The notes under the pieces are model-generated. The model was not told where the DNA came from, did no database searches, and worked only from the letters and a program-made list of their open reading frames with translations. The position numbers and the translations under genes are program-made. 64,000 nucleotides of DNA, taken from contig NZ_JAFIQX010000003.1 in the NCBI RefSeq assembly GCF_017356035.1, positions 248,001-312,000 on the forward strand, in the 5' to 3' direction. Below are positions 50,703 to 57,310 of this stretch, piece by piece; position 1 is the stretch's first letter, and every line of letters begins with the position of its first letter. The DNA comes from Longitalea luteola (GTDB lineage: Bacteria > Bacteroidota > Bacteroidia > Chitinophagales > Chitinophagaceae).

Positions 50703-52283
50703 ATGGATTTAACAAATCTGAACAAAGACCGAAAACAACGCCGACGTAGTTCAATTGACCTGAGCACTATGGTGTACGGGAAAGTACCGCCACAGGCAAA
50801 AGACCTGGAGGAAGCCGTACTGGGCGCCATTATGCTCGAAAAGACTGCCTTTGACGTAGCCGTGGAAATTTTGAAAGCGGAGTGCTTTTATGTAGACGCT
50901 CATCAGCGTATTTACCGTGCCATGTTAAGCCTTCAGCAAAAAAGCCAGCCTATTGATATTTTGACAGTGGTGGAGGAGCTGAGGAGCAAAGAAGAACTGG
51001 AAATGGTGGGAGGTCCCTATTACGTAACCCGTTTAACGAATTCAGTTGTTTCTTCAGCCAATATTGAAGCACACGCAAAGATCATTCTGCAAAAATTCAT
51101 TCAACGCGAACTGATCCGTATCAGTGGTGAAATTATCAGTGATGCCTATGAAGACAGCGCCGACGTGTTCGACCTGCTCGATGAAGCGGAGGCAAAGCTG
51201 TTCGAGATCACGAATAACCACATGAAGAAGAACTATGACAGTATCGATACTGTGCTCGTACAAACGGTACAGCGTATAGAAGATATGCGTCACCGTACGG
51301 AAGATATTACCGGGGTGCCCAGTGGTTTTCCTTCACTCGATAAAGTGACCTATGGCTGGCAGAACTCCGATCTGATCATCCTCGCTGCCCGTCCTGCCGT
51401 GGGTAAAACGGCCTTCGCCCTTAACCTGGCGCGTAATGCCGCATTGAATACTGTTCGTCCCACGCCGATCGTATTCTTCAGCCTTGAGATGAGCTCGGCG
51501 CAGCTGGTAACACGTATCCTCAGCGCCGAAAGTGAGGTGTGGCTCGAAAAGATCTCGCGCGGCAAGATGGAAGACTATGAAATGAAGCAGTTGTATGCCA
51601 AGGGTATTCAAAAACTCGCGCAGGCGCCGATCTTTATCGACGACACCGCCGCCCTGAACGTATTTGAGCTGCGTGCCAAATGCCGCCGGTTGAAGACCAA
51701 ACACAACATCGGCCTTATTATCATCGACTATTTACAGCTGATGAGTGGCGCCGGTAACGGTAAGAACACCAACCGTGAGCAGGAGATCAGTACCATTTCG
51801 CGTAACCTGAAAATGCTGGCTAAGGAGTTGATGACGCCCATTATCGCCCTGTCGCAGTTAAGCCGTGCCGTGGAAACACGTAAAGATGGCAACAAGATGC
51901 CGCAGTTGAGTGACCTTCGTGAATCGGGTGCCATTGAGCAGGATGCCGACATGGTAATGTTCATTTACCGTCCCGAGTATTACGATATTACTTCCAATGA
52001 AATGGGAGAAAGCAATAAAGGAGAAACCCATGTACGTATAGCGAAACACCGTAACGGTTCGCTGGAAACCATCAGGCTGAAAGCCCAGCTGCATATTCAA
52101 AAGTTTGTTGAGTTTGAAGGGGATGATTTCAGTGGTTTGGGTATGCCGGGCGGTGGCAGTTGGAAACCGGTGCCCGATGGCGGCGCCGGAGCCGGTGGCG
52201 ATGATGGCGCCCGGTTGTACATACAAGCCGGCAGCAAAATGAACGATATGCCGTACGGTGACGATGACGAGGCCCCGTTTTAA
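50703..52283 (+). CDS. dnaB: Replicative DNA helicase DnaB
   Basis: A 526-residue hexameric 5'-3' helicase that unwinds DNA at the replication fork. The N-terminal DnaB domain (~28-130) includes PPQAKDLEEAVLGAIML. The RecA-like motor (~200-470) has Walker A AARPAVGKTAFALNLA (K235, T236), then FFSLEMSSAQLV, Walker B LIIIDYLQLMSG (~338-349) and LSQLSRAVETRKDGNKMPQLSDLRESGAIEQDADMV. The C-terminal ~45 residues are a Gly/Asp-rich tail. No intein is present. It is transcribed alone; a small hairpin follows the stop, and a 14-bp perfect terminator stands about 150 bp downstream. Confidence 0.96.
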   Translation: MDLTNLNKDRKQRRRSSIDLSTMVYGKVPPQAKDLEEAVLGAIMLEKTAFDVAVEILKAECFYVDAHQRIYRAMLSLQQKSQPIDILTVVEELRSKEELEMVGGPYYVTRLTNSVVSSANIEAHAKIILQKFIQRELIRISGEIISDAYEDSADVFDLLDEAEAKLFEITNNHMKKNYDSIDTVLVQTVQRIEDMRHRTEDITGVPSGFPSLDKVTYGWQNSDLIILAARPAVGKTAFALNLARNAALNTVRPTPIVFFSLEMSSAQLVTRILSAESEVWLEKISRGKMEDYEMKQLYAKGIQKLAQAPIFIDDTAALNVFELRAKCRRLKTKHNIGLIIIDYLQLMSGAGNGKNTNREQEISTISRNLKMLAKELMTPIIALSQLSRAVETRKDGNKMPQLSDLRESGAIEQDADMVMFIYRPEYYDITSNEMGESNKGETHVRIAKHRNGSLETIRLKAQLHIQKFVEFEGDDFSGLGMPGGGSWKPVPDGGAGAGGDDGARLYIQAGSKMNDMPYGDDDEAPF

Positions 52284-52330
52284 TGCCGACGTTTGCAGTC
52301 GGCATCCCGACAAGCAAAGCTTCGCCGGGA

Positions 52331-52422
52331 TCCAATATTGATATCGAATATTGAGTTGTAAAATTGAAGTGACGTAATTCGTCTTGAATCTTCAACGGAA
52401 ACTGGTGATTCAATATTTGATG
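52331..52422. repeat. Word repeat downstream of dnaB (CAATATTGA type)
   Basis: The left part (52331-52370) carries TCCAATATTGATATCGAATATTGAG and AAAATTGAAG. The right part (52384-52422) carries TTGAATCTTCAACGG and TTCAATATTTGATG. The structure is looser than in the other elements. Confidence 0.5.
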
Positions 52423-52432
52423 TTATTTACCA

Positions 52433-52470
52433 GGCCCTGTTTGCCAACTGGCAAACAGGGCCTTTTGTTT
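52433..52470 (+). terminator. Terminator downstream of dnaB
   Basis: A perfect 14-bp stem (GGCCCTGTTTGCCA / TGGCAAACAGGGCC) with a 2-nt loop is followed by TTTTGTTTT. Confidence 0.9.
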
Positions 52471-52517
52471 TACGGTATGGTACATAATATGCATTACTTT
52501 GCAGCAAAGAACCGCTC

Positions 52518-53246
52518 ATGAACCTGCCGCTTTTTTATATTTCGGATGTAGCTGCCGGACAGCCGGAGATTGAACTGGACGAAGACACGTCGAAACACGT
52601 AGTGAATGTATTACGCATGAAGAAAGGCGAACAGCTGCATTTGACCAATGGGAAAGGCTTTTTATTACTTACCTCCATTATAGACGATCATAAAAAGCGA
52701 TGCCGCGTAACTGTTTTGAACGAACAGTTTATATCGCCCGCCAGCCGTAAAACCAGTATCGCCATTTCCCTGATCAAAAACAGCAGCCGGTTCGAATGGT
52801 TCCTGGAAAAAGCCGCCGAGATCGGAATTTCCGAGATCATACCGATGTTATGTGACAGAACCGAAAAAGAACATTTCCGGTTCGACCGGATGCAGCAGAT
52901 CCTGGTGAGCGCCATGTTGCAATCACAACAGGTATGGCTGCCCGTTCTGCATCAGCCGGTTGGGTTTGGACAATTATTAAAACAGGAAGATATTATTGCC
53001 ACCACCCAAAAATTCATAGCCCACTGCATGCCCGGTTCAAAACAAAGCCTGGCGCAACTGGTGAATGCCTCTCTTCCTTCCCAGATCATTCTGATTGGGC
53101 CGGAAGGTGATTTTACACCCGAAGAAGTAGCTTTTGCTACGGAACACTTTTTCATTCCGGTAACCCTGGGTGAAACACGTCTGCGCAGTGAAACGGCCGG
53201 CATGGTAGCGGCCGTATTGTTGAAGACATACCCCCCTGCCTCTTAA
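52518..53246 (+). CDS. rsmE: 16S rRNA m3U1498 methyltransferase
   Basis: A 242-residue SPOUT-class enzyme that methylates U1498 of 16S rRNA using S-adenosylmethionine. The N-terminal PUA-like part has TSKHVVNVLRMKKGEQLHLTNGKG. The knotted SPOUT domain has KNSSRFEWFLEKAAEIGISEIIPMLCDRTEK, then LIGPEGDFTPEEVAFA and VTLGETRLRSETAGMVAAVLL, the deep-knot SAM site. It acts on the 30S subunit in the cytoplasm. The last residues (YPPAS) and the stop codon are encoded by a C/G-rich repeat, so the C-terminal tail is repeat-derived. Confidence 0.95.
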   Translation: MNLPLFYISDVAAGQPEIELDEDTSKHVVNVLRMKKGEQLHLTNGKGFLLLTSIIDDHKKRCRVTVLNEQFISPASRKTSIAISLIKNSSRFEWFLEKAAEIGISEIIPMLCDRTEKEHFRFDRMQQILVSAMLQSQQVWLPVLHQPVGFGQLLKQEDIIATTQKFIAHCMPGSKQSLAQLVNASLPSQIILIGPEGDFTPEEVAFATEHFFIPVTLGETRLRSETAGMVAAVLLKTYPPAS

Positions 53247-53254
53247 AGGGGGAG
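53230..53254 (+). repeat. C/G-rich intergenic element, short copy at the rsmE stop
   Basis: ACCCCCCTGCCTCTTAAAGG followed by GGGAG. It shares the C-run, central (T)TTAAA/AAAG and G-run with the other copies but lacks the second CAGCCCCC block. The rsmE TAA (53244-53246) is inside it. Confidence 0.55.
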
Positions 53255-53300
53255 AAAAGCAATAGACAATAGGCAAAAAGCAAATAGCAAAAGCAAAAGA
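53255..53300. repeat. CAATAGACAATAGG word repeat after rsmE
   Basis: Degenerate copies AGCAATAGACAATAGGC and AAGCAAATAGCAAAAGC, the same word type as at 1180-1210. Confidence 0.6.
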
Positions 53301-53312
53301 AGCTGGAAATAA

Positions 53313-53360
53313 AACAGGCCATAAGCGACCTTCATTTGCTTATGGCCTGTTACCGTTTTT
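53313..53360. terminator. Bidirectional terminator between rsmE and terC
   Basis: A perfect 14-bp stem (AACAGGCCATAAGC / GCTTATGGCCTGTT) has an 11-nt loop. TTTTATTT follows on the minus strand and, after ACCG, TTTTT on the plus strand. It serves both convergent genes. Confidence 0.85.
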
Positions 53361-53368
53361 AACTCTTA

Positions 53369-54160
53369 TTAATTATTTAATTTTTGCTCTTCTTTTTTAA
53401 CGATGGGTTCGTGCAGCTCAACCGGTTTCGACTTTTTACGCATCCACATATTCAGCATTTCAACGCCAAACGAGAAGGCCATGGCGAAGTAGATATATCC
53501 CTTTTGAATATGGCTTTCGTGTATGGGTTCAAGGCCTTCAAAGAACAGGCTGAAGCCTACCATTAACAGGAACGCCAGCGCCAGCATTTTGAGGGTAGGA
53601 TGTTTATGGATGAAATTGGCAATCTTGTCAGAAAAGAAGAACATGACGATCATGGCAATGATCACTGCAGTTATCATTACAGGTACATGCTGTGCAAGTC
53701 CCACTGCGGTAATGATACTGTCGAAAGAGAATACCATATCAATAAGGATGATCTGGAATATCACAGAGCCGAAGGATGCCTTACGCGGGTTGCCTTCATA
53801 CATTTCCTCATCGCCTTCCAGCTTATGATGGATCTCCTTAACTGTTTTATATAACAGGAACAGGCCCCCGGCAAGCATGATAAGGTTACGCAGCGTAAAA
53901 TCAGCGGCATGCCCCCTGAAGTCAAATCCGAACAGGCGGGAATTGCCATTTTTCACTAACCATCCAATACCCATCAATAGACAAACACGCACAGAAATAC
54001 CCGCGATCATCCAGATGCGGCGGGCTTTCAATTGTTGCTTCTTATCGAGCCGGCCCATTAAAATGGACACGAAGATCACGTTATCGATACCTAATACAAT
54101 TTCCAGCAGCGACAGGGTGAGTAAGCTGATTAATCCGTCTACAGTTAATAGTTCTTGCAT
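53369..54160 (-). CDS. TerC-family integral membrane protein (second copy)
   Basis: A 263-residue membrane protein with seven or more helices. The signature LTLSLLEIVLGIDNVIFVSILM lies near the start, and a second acidic helix motif is ILIDMVFSFDSIITAVGL. It is shorter than the TerC at 6.8 kb and belongs to the YceF/YoaE-like branch of the family. These proteins are linked to metal (manganese) homeostasis (family knowledge). A TTG-N19-TATTTTTG promoter at 54214-54185 lies inside the longer open frame and fixes the ATG at 54160. The C-terminus is charged (ELHEPIVKKEEQKLNN). Confidence 0.9.
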   Translation of the reverse strand: MQELLTVDGLISLLTLSLLEIVLGIDNVIFVSILMGRLDKKQQLKARRIWMIAGISVRVCLLMGIGWLVKNGNSRLFGFDFRGHAADFTLRNLIMLAGGLFLLYKTVKEIHHKLEGDEEMYEGNPRKASFGSVIFQIILIDMVFSFDSIITAVGLAQHVPVMITAVIIAMIVMFFFSDKIANFIHKHPTLKMLALAFLLMVGFSLFFEGLEPIHESHIQKGYIYFAMAFSFGVEMLNMWMRKKSKPVELHEPIVKKEEQKLNN

Positions 54161-54184
54161 GGTGGTCAGTAATAAAATGAAGGG

Positions 54185-54214
54185 CAAAAATAAGGCGGCG
54201 AAACCAATAGCCAA
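54185..54214 (-). promoter_or_regulatory. Two-box promoter of the second terC
   Basis: Minus strand: TTG (54214-54212), exact 19-bp spacer, TATTTTTG (54192-54185). The -33 side lies in a CAATAGCCAATATGCAATA word repeat (54204-54239). Confidence 0.78.
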
Positions 54215-54239
54215 TATGCAATACACAATAAGCAATGGT
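54204..54239. repeat. CAATAGCCAATATGCAATAC word repeat
   Basis: Degenerate copies of CAATAN, the same word family as at 1180-1210 and 53255-53300. It overlaps the -33 box of terC. Confidence 0.55.
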
Positions 54240-54315
54240 TAAGGCCTGTTTTTGCTTTAGTGCCTTATTAGTATCAAAAGATGCATGAATGTTTCAGGTA
54301 GTGTAAAAAAGAATT

Positions 54316-54426
54316 ACCGGTTACCAGTTACCGGTTGCCAGGCATTAATGGCTGCTTGCACTAAAATCGTACACCCCTGGCTGTTGTCAATTGCCCTCTT
54401 GCCAATCGTCAATTGCCAATTGATCA
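54316..54426. repeat. Word repeat after pyrD (GTTACCGGTTGCC plus CAATTGCC)
   Basis: The left part (54316-54342) carries CCGGTTACCAGTTACCGGTT. The right part (54385-54426) carries TGTCAATTGCC and GTCAATTGCCAATTGATC, almost the same words as the right arm at 1262-1297. The pyrD stop codon (54426-54424) lies in the last word. Confidence 0.75.
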
Positions 54427-55575
54427 AAGTCCGTTACAGATATTCTTTACAATGGTGGGACCTTCATAAATAAAGCCGGTCCATACCTGCACCAGGGAAG
54501 CCCCGGCCGCCAGTTTTTCGCAGGCATCTGCTGCGGTAAAAATACCACCCGAGGCAATGACGGGCAGCTGGCCTTTGGTCTTTTGATGAATGTATTGAAC
54601 GATCTCGGTAGACCGTTTGCGAACGGGCGCACCACTCAAGCCGCCGGCGCCAATGGATTCCAGCTGCTGGCCACTGGTATGCAACTGCTCGCGGCTGATG
54701 GTGGTGTTGGTGGCAACCAGTCCATCCAGTTTAATTTCCATGGCCAGGTCAATCACATCATCGATCTGTTGCGGCGTAAGATCGGGTGCTATCTTTAATA
54801 ATATGGGTTTGGGCTTGCGGTCTGTTTCCTGACCGCTTTCCTGCTGGTTGATGGTTTGCAGGTGCGATAATATTTTACGGAGCGAATCTTTTTCCTGTAA
54901 TTCCCGTAATCCCGGGGTATTGGGCGAGCTTACGTTCACCACAAAATAATCTACACAATCGAACAGGGCGCGAAAACAGATCTCATAATCTTTCCAGGCA
55001 TCCTCGTTGGGCGTGACCTTGTTTTTACCAATGTTACCGCCGATGATAAGCGGTGAATCGTGAATGGTCAATGGTGAATGGGAACCCTCATTTAAAGGAA
55101 GACTGCTGCTTTCGGCGGTTTGCAGTTTGCCCGTTGCCCATAGCCTGTTGTTTGTTGCCCTTTGCTTCTCCCGCCAGTCTTTAAGCCTTTGCGCCACTAC
55201 CTGTACGCCGTCGTTATTAAAGCCCATGCGGTTGATGAGCGCTTTATCTTTCGGCAGGCGGAATAAGCGCGGTTTATCATTACCGGCCTGGGGTTTGGGC
55301 GTTACCGTACCAATTTCAACAAAGCCAAAACCCAGCGCTTCCAGCTCGGTAAGGTACAGCGCGTTCTTATCGAAGCCGGCAGCGAGTCCAACCGGATTTT
55401 TAAACCGGAGGCCGAACAATTCTTTGGCTAATGAACCATTAGAAGGAGCACACTGCGCGGAAATGGACTTGCGGATAGCGCCTACGGAACAGCCCAGTTT
55501 CATCATATTCATGGAAAAATGATGGACCGTCTCAGTAGGAAAGCAAAACAACAGGCGGCGAAGTAAGTTGTACAT
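54424..55575 (-). CDS. pyrD: Dihydroorotate dehydrogenase (quinone, class 2)
   Basis: A 383-residue FMN enzyme of the inner membrane that oxidises dihydroorotate to orotate with quinone in pyrimidine synthesis. Conserved parts: FKNPVGLAAGFDKNALYL, FVEIGTVTPKPQAGNDKPRLFRLP, INRMGFNNDG, GGNIGKNKVTP, FVVNVSSPNTPGLRELQ, LLKIAPDLTPQQI, DGLVATNTTI and VIASGGIFTAADACEKLAAGASLVQVWTGFIYEGP. The protein is about 35-40 residues longer than usual. Residues ~139-174, between REKQRA and PLIIGGNIGKNK, have no counterpart in the family and are encoded by repeat words (55054-55161). This appears to be an in-frame insertion in a surface loop. Confidence 0.94.
   Translation of the reverse strand: MYNLLRRLLFCFPTETVHHFSMNMMKLGCSVGAIRKSISAQCAPSNGSLAKELFGLRFKNPVGLAAGFDKNALYLTELEALGFGFVEIGTVTPKPQAGNDKPRLFRLPKDKALINRMGFNNDGVQVVAQRLKDWREKQRATNNRLWATGKLQTAESSSLPLNEGSHSPLTIHDSPLIIGGNIGKNKVTPNEDAWKDYEICFRALFDCVDYFVVNVSSPNTPGLRELQEKDSLRKILSHLQTINQQESGQETDRKPKPILLKIAPDLTPQQIDDVIDLAMEIKLDGLVATNTTISREQLHTSGQQLESIGAGGLSGAPVRKRSTEIVQYIHQKTKGQLPVIASGGIFTAADACEKLAAGASLVQVWTGFIYEGPTIVKNICNGL
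55054..55161 (-). repeat. Repeat-derived in-frame insertion inside pyrD
   Basis: About 108 bp (36 codons). On the plus strand it opens with AATCGTGAATGGTCAATGGT and ends with words such as TTGCCCGTTGCCCATAG and TTGTTTGTTGCCC. AATCGTGAATGG differs at one base from the AATCGTGAATCG word at 25836-25847. The length is a multiple of three and the frame is open through it. Confidence 0.65.
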
Positions 55576-55598
55576 AATTCGGTGCGAAGATAATAAAT

Positions 55599-55622
55599 AC
55601 CCCCCAGCCCCCTAAACGGGCA
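55599..55622 (-). repeat. C/G-rich intergenic element, copy in minus orientation
   Basis: ACCCCCCAGCCCCCTAAACG followed by GGCA. CCCCCAGCCCCCTAAA is identical to the reverse complement of the copy at 55889-55915. Confidence 0.75.
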
Positions 55623-55681
55623 GCAATTTCCGGATTACAATTTTTAGGTTTCCCGGGCCGGTTACGGTTGCCTGAGCGAAT

Positions 55682-55712
55682 TTTGTATTCCACCAGCCAA
55701 TTCTTAACTTTG
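55682..55712 (+). promoter_or_regulatory. Two-box promoter in the pyrD-thiolase gap
   Basis: TTTG (55682-55685), exact 19-bp spacer, TAACTTTG (55705-55712). The start of transcription would be ~205 bp before the thiolase ATG, giving a long leader or a separate small RNA. Confidence 0.72.
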
Positions 55713-55888
55713 GTACAGAAAGTTGCATAAACAACTAGTGGCGTGGTCCGGGATGAAGTTTAGGTGTTCGCAAACTGAACGACGATAAGCGTAGTGATCT
55801 GGTTTGAAAAGACCATTGGAAAGCGTAAAATTTAAATTGCAATATTTATCTGTTGGATGTCTGTAAAATAATTTTAACCTGCTTCTTT

Positions 55889-55915
55889 CTCCCCCTTTTA
55901 GGGGGCTGGGGGCTA
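55889..55915 (+). repeat. C/G-rich intergenic element just upstream of the thiolase gene
   Basis: CCCCCTTTTAGGGGGCTGGG followed by GGCTAAA, 12 bp before the ATG. It can form a strong CCCCC/GGGGG hairpin near the ribosome-binding region. Confidence 0.75.
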
Positions 55916-55926
55916 AACTTTATAAT

Positions 55927-57102
55927 ATGGAAGCATATATAGTAGCTGGTTACCGCACTGCGGTAGGAAAAGCCAAAAAAGGTGGTTTCCGGTTTTACCG
56001 GCCCGATGATCTGGCCGTTGATGTGATCAAAGGATTGATGGCTTCTGTGCCGCAACTGGATGCAAAGCGGGTAGATGATGTGATCGTAGGCAACGCTGTA
56101 CCCGAAGCGGAACAGGGATTACAGGTGGGAAGGATCATTGCTGCGCGTGCACTGGGTTTTGATACGCCCGGCATGACGGTGAACCGGTACTGCGCTTCCG
56201 GATTGGAAACGATTGCCATTGCTACGGCTAAGATCCGCACCGGCCTGGCCGAGTGCATCATTGCCGGAGGTACTGAAAGTATGAGCCTGGTGCCAACGGC
56301 TGGCTGGAAGACCGTTCCTGCCTATTCCATTGCTAAAGATGAACCGGATTATTACCTGAGCATGGGCTTAACGGCAGAGGCGGTAGCCAAAGAATATAAT
56401 GTAAGCCGCGAGGACCAGGACCAGTTCTCTTATCAATCACACATGAAGGCCATCAATGCTATTTCAAATGGCTACTTTAAAAATGGCATCTTACCCATAA
56501 CTGTAGAAGAAGTATACCTCGATGAAAAGAACAAAAAGAAAACGAGGAGTTACGTGGTAGATACCGATGAAGGTCCGCGGAAAGATACCAGCATTGAAGT
56601 ATTGAATAAGCTGAAACCAGTGTTTGCAGCGAGCGGAACAGTAACGGCGGGCAACTCATCACAAACCAGTGATGGTGCTGCGTTCGTAATTGTAATGAGT
56701 GAAAGAATGGTGAATGAGCTGGGGCTAAAACCCATAGCCCGGTTGGTTGCGTGCGCTTCAGCGGGTGTGCATCCACGTATTATGGGAATTGGTCCGGTAG
56801 AAGCAGTGCCCAAAGTATTAAAGCAGGCTTCTATGAATCTGGGCCAGATCGATCTGGTTGAATTGAACGAAGCGTTTGCCTCGCAAGCGCTGGCTGTTAT
56901 CCGTAAGTTGGAGTTGAACCCTGATATCGTGAATATAAACGGTGGCGCTATTGCATTGGGACATCCATTAGGCTGTACCGGATGTAAACTAACCATACAG
57001 ATCACACATGATATGAAACGTTTGAATAAGAAATATGGTATTGTTACTGCATGTGTTGGTGGGGGTCAGGGTATAGCAGGAATTATAGAAAATATTAATT
57101 AG
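55927..57102 (+). CDS. Acetyl-CoA acyltransferase / thiolase
   Basis: A 391-residue thiolase-superfamily enzyme. The acyl-carrying cysteine is C89 in NRYCASGLETIA. The second active-site region is NGGAIALGHPLGCTG with the catalytic histidine, and the proton-donor cysteine is in TACVGGGQGIAGI. It begins MEAYIVAGYRTAVGKAKKGGFR, typical of beta-oxidation thiolases (FadA-like) that split 3-ketoacyl-CoA; a biosynthetic acetoacetyl-CoA role is less likely but possible. No FadB partner is adjacent. A C/G-rich hairpin lies 12 bp before the ATG and a consensus promoter ~215 bp upstream. It ends with a hairpin terminator. Confidence 0.92.
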   Translation: MEAYIVAGYRTAVGKAKKGGFRFYRPDDLAVDVIKGLMASVPQLDAKRVDDVIVGNAVPEAEQGLQVGRIIAARALGFDTPGMTVNRYCASGLETIAIATAKIRTGLAECIIAGGTESMSLVPTAGWKTVPAYSIAKDEPDYYLSMGLTAEAVAKEYNVSREDQDQFSYQSHMKAINAISNGYFKNGILPITVEEVYLDEKNKKKTRSYVVDTDEGPRKDTSIEVLNKLKPVFAASGTVTAGNSSQTSDGAAFVIVMSERMVNELGLKPIARLVACASAGVHPRIMGIGPVEAVPKVLKQASMNLGQIDLVELNEAFASQALAVIRKLELNPDIVNINGGAIALGHPLGCTGCKLTIQITHDMKRLNKKYGIVTACVGGGQGIAGIIENIN

Positions 57103-57123
57103 TAAAAATAGTTGTTATGTACA

Positions 57124-57155
57124 AAGCTGCCTCTCATTAGAGGCGGCTTTTTTTA
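57124..57155 (+). terminator. Terminator of the thiolase gene
   Basis: The 11-bp stem AAGCTGCCTCT / AGAGGCGGCTT (one G-U) is followed by TTTTTTA. A second small hairpin, TGCTCGTA/TACGAGCA, follows at 57156-57175. Confidence 0.88.
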
Positions 57156-57310
57156 TGCTCGTAAGAGTACGAGCAGCATATGAAAATGTACGTCAGTTAT
57201 CCCCAAATGACCAAGTGGCAACATTTTTGTTCAATCACCGTTCATTATAGGATTGACATCATGCAGTCAAAAGGCCGACTATATGAATGCAATCTCCCAA
57301 AATCAACCTT

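Larger units (their letters stand above)
55576..55926. other. 351-bp gap between pyrD and the thiolase gene
   Basis: No gene recognised. It is bounded by two inverted C/G-rich elements (55599-55622 and 55889-55915) and contains a consensus promoter at 55682-55712 reading towards the thiolase gene. Confidence 0.7.
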
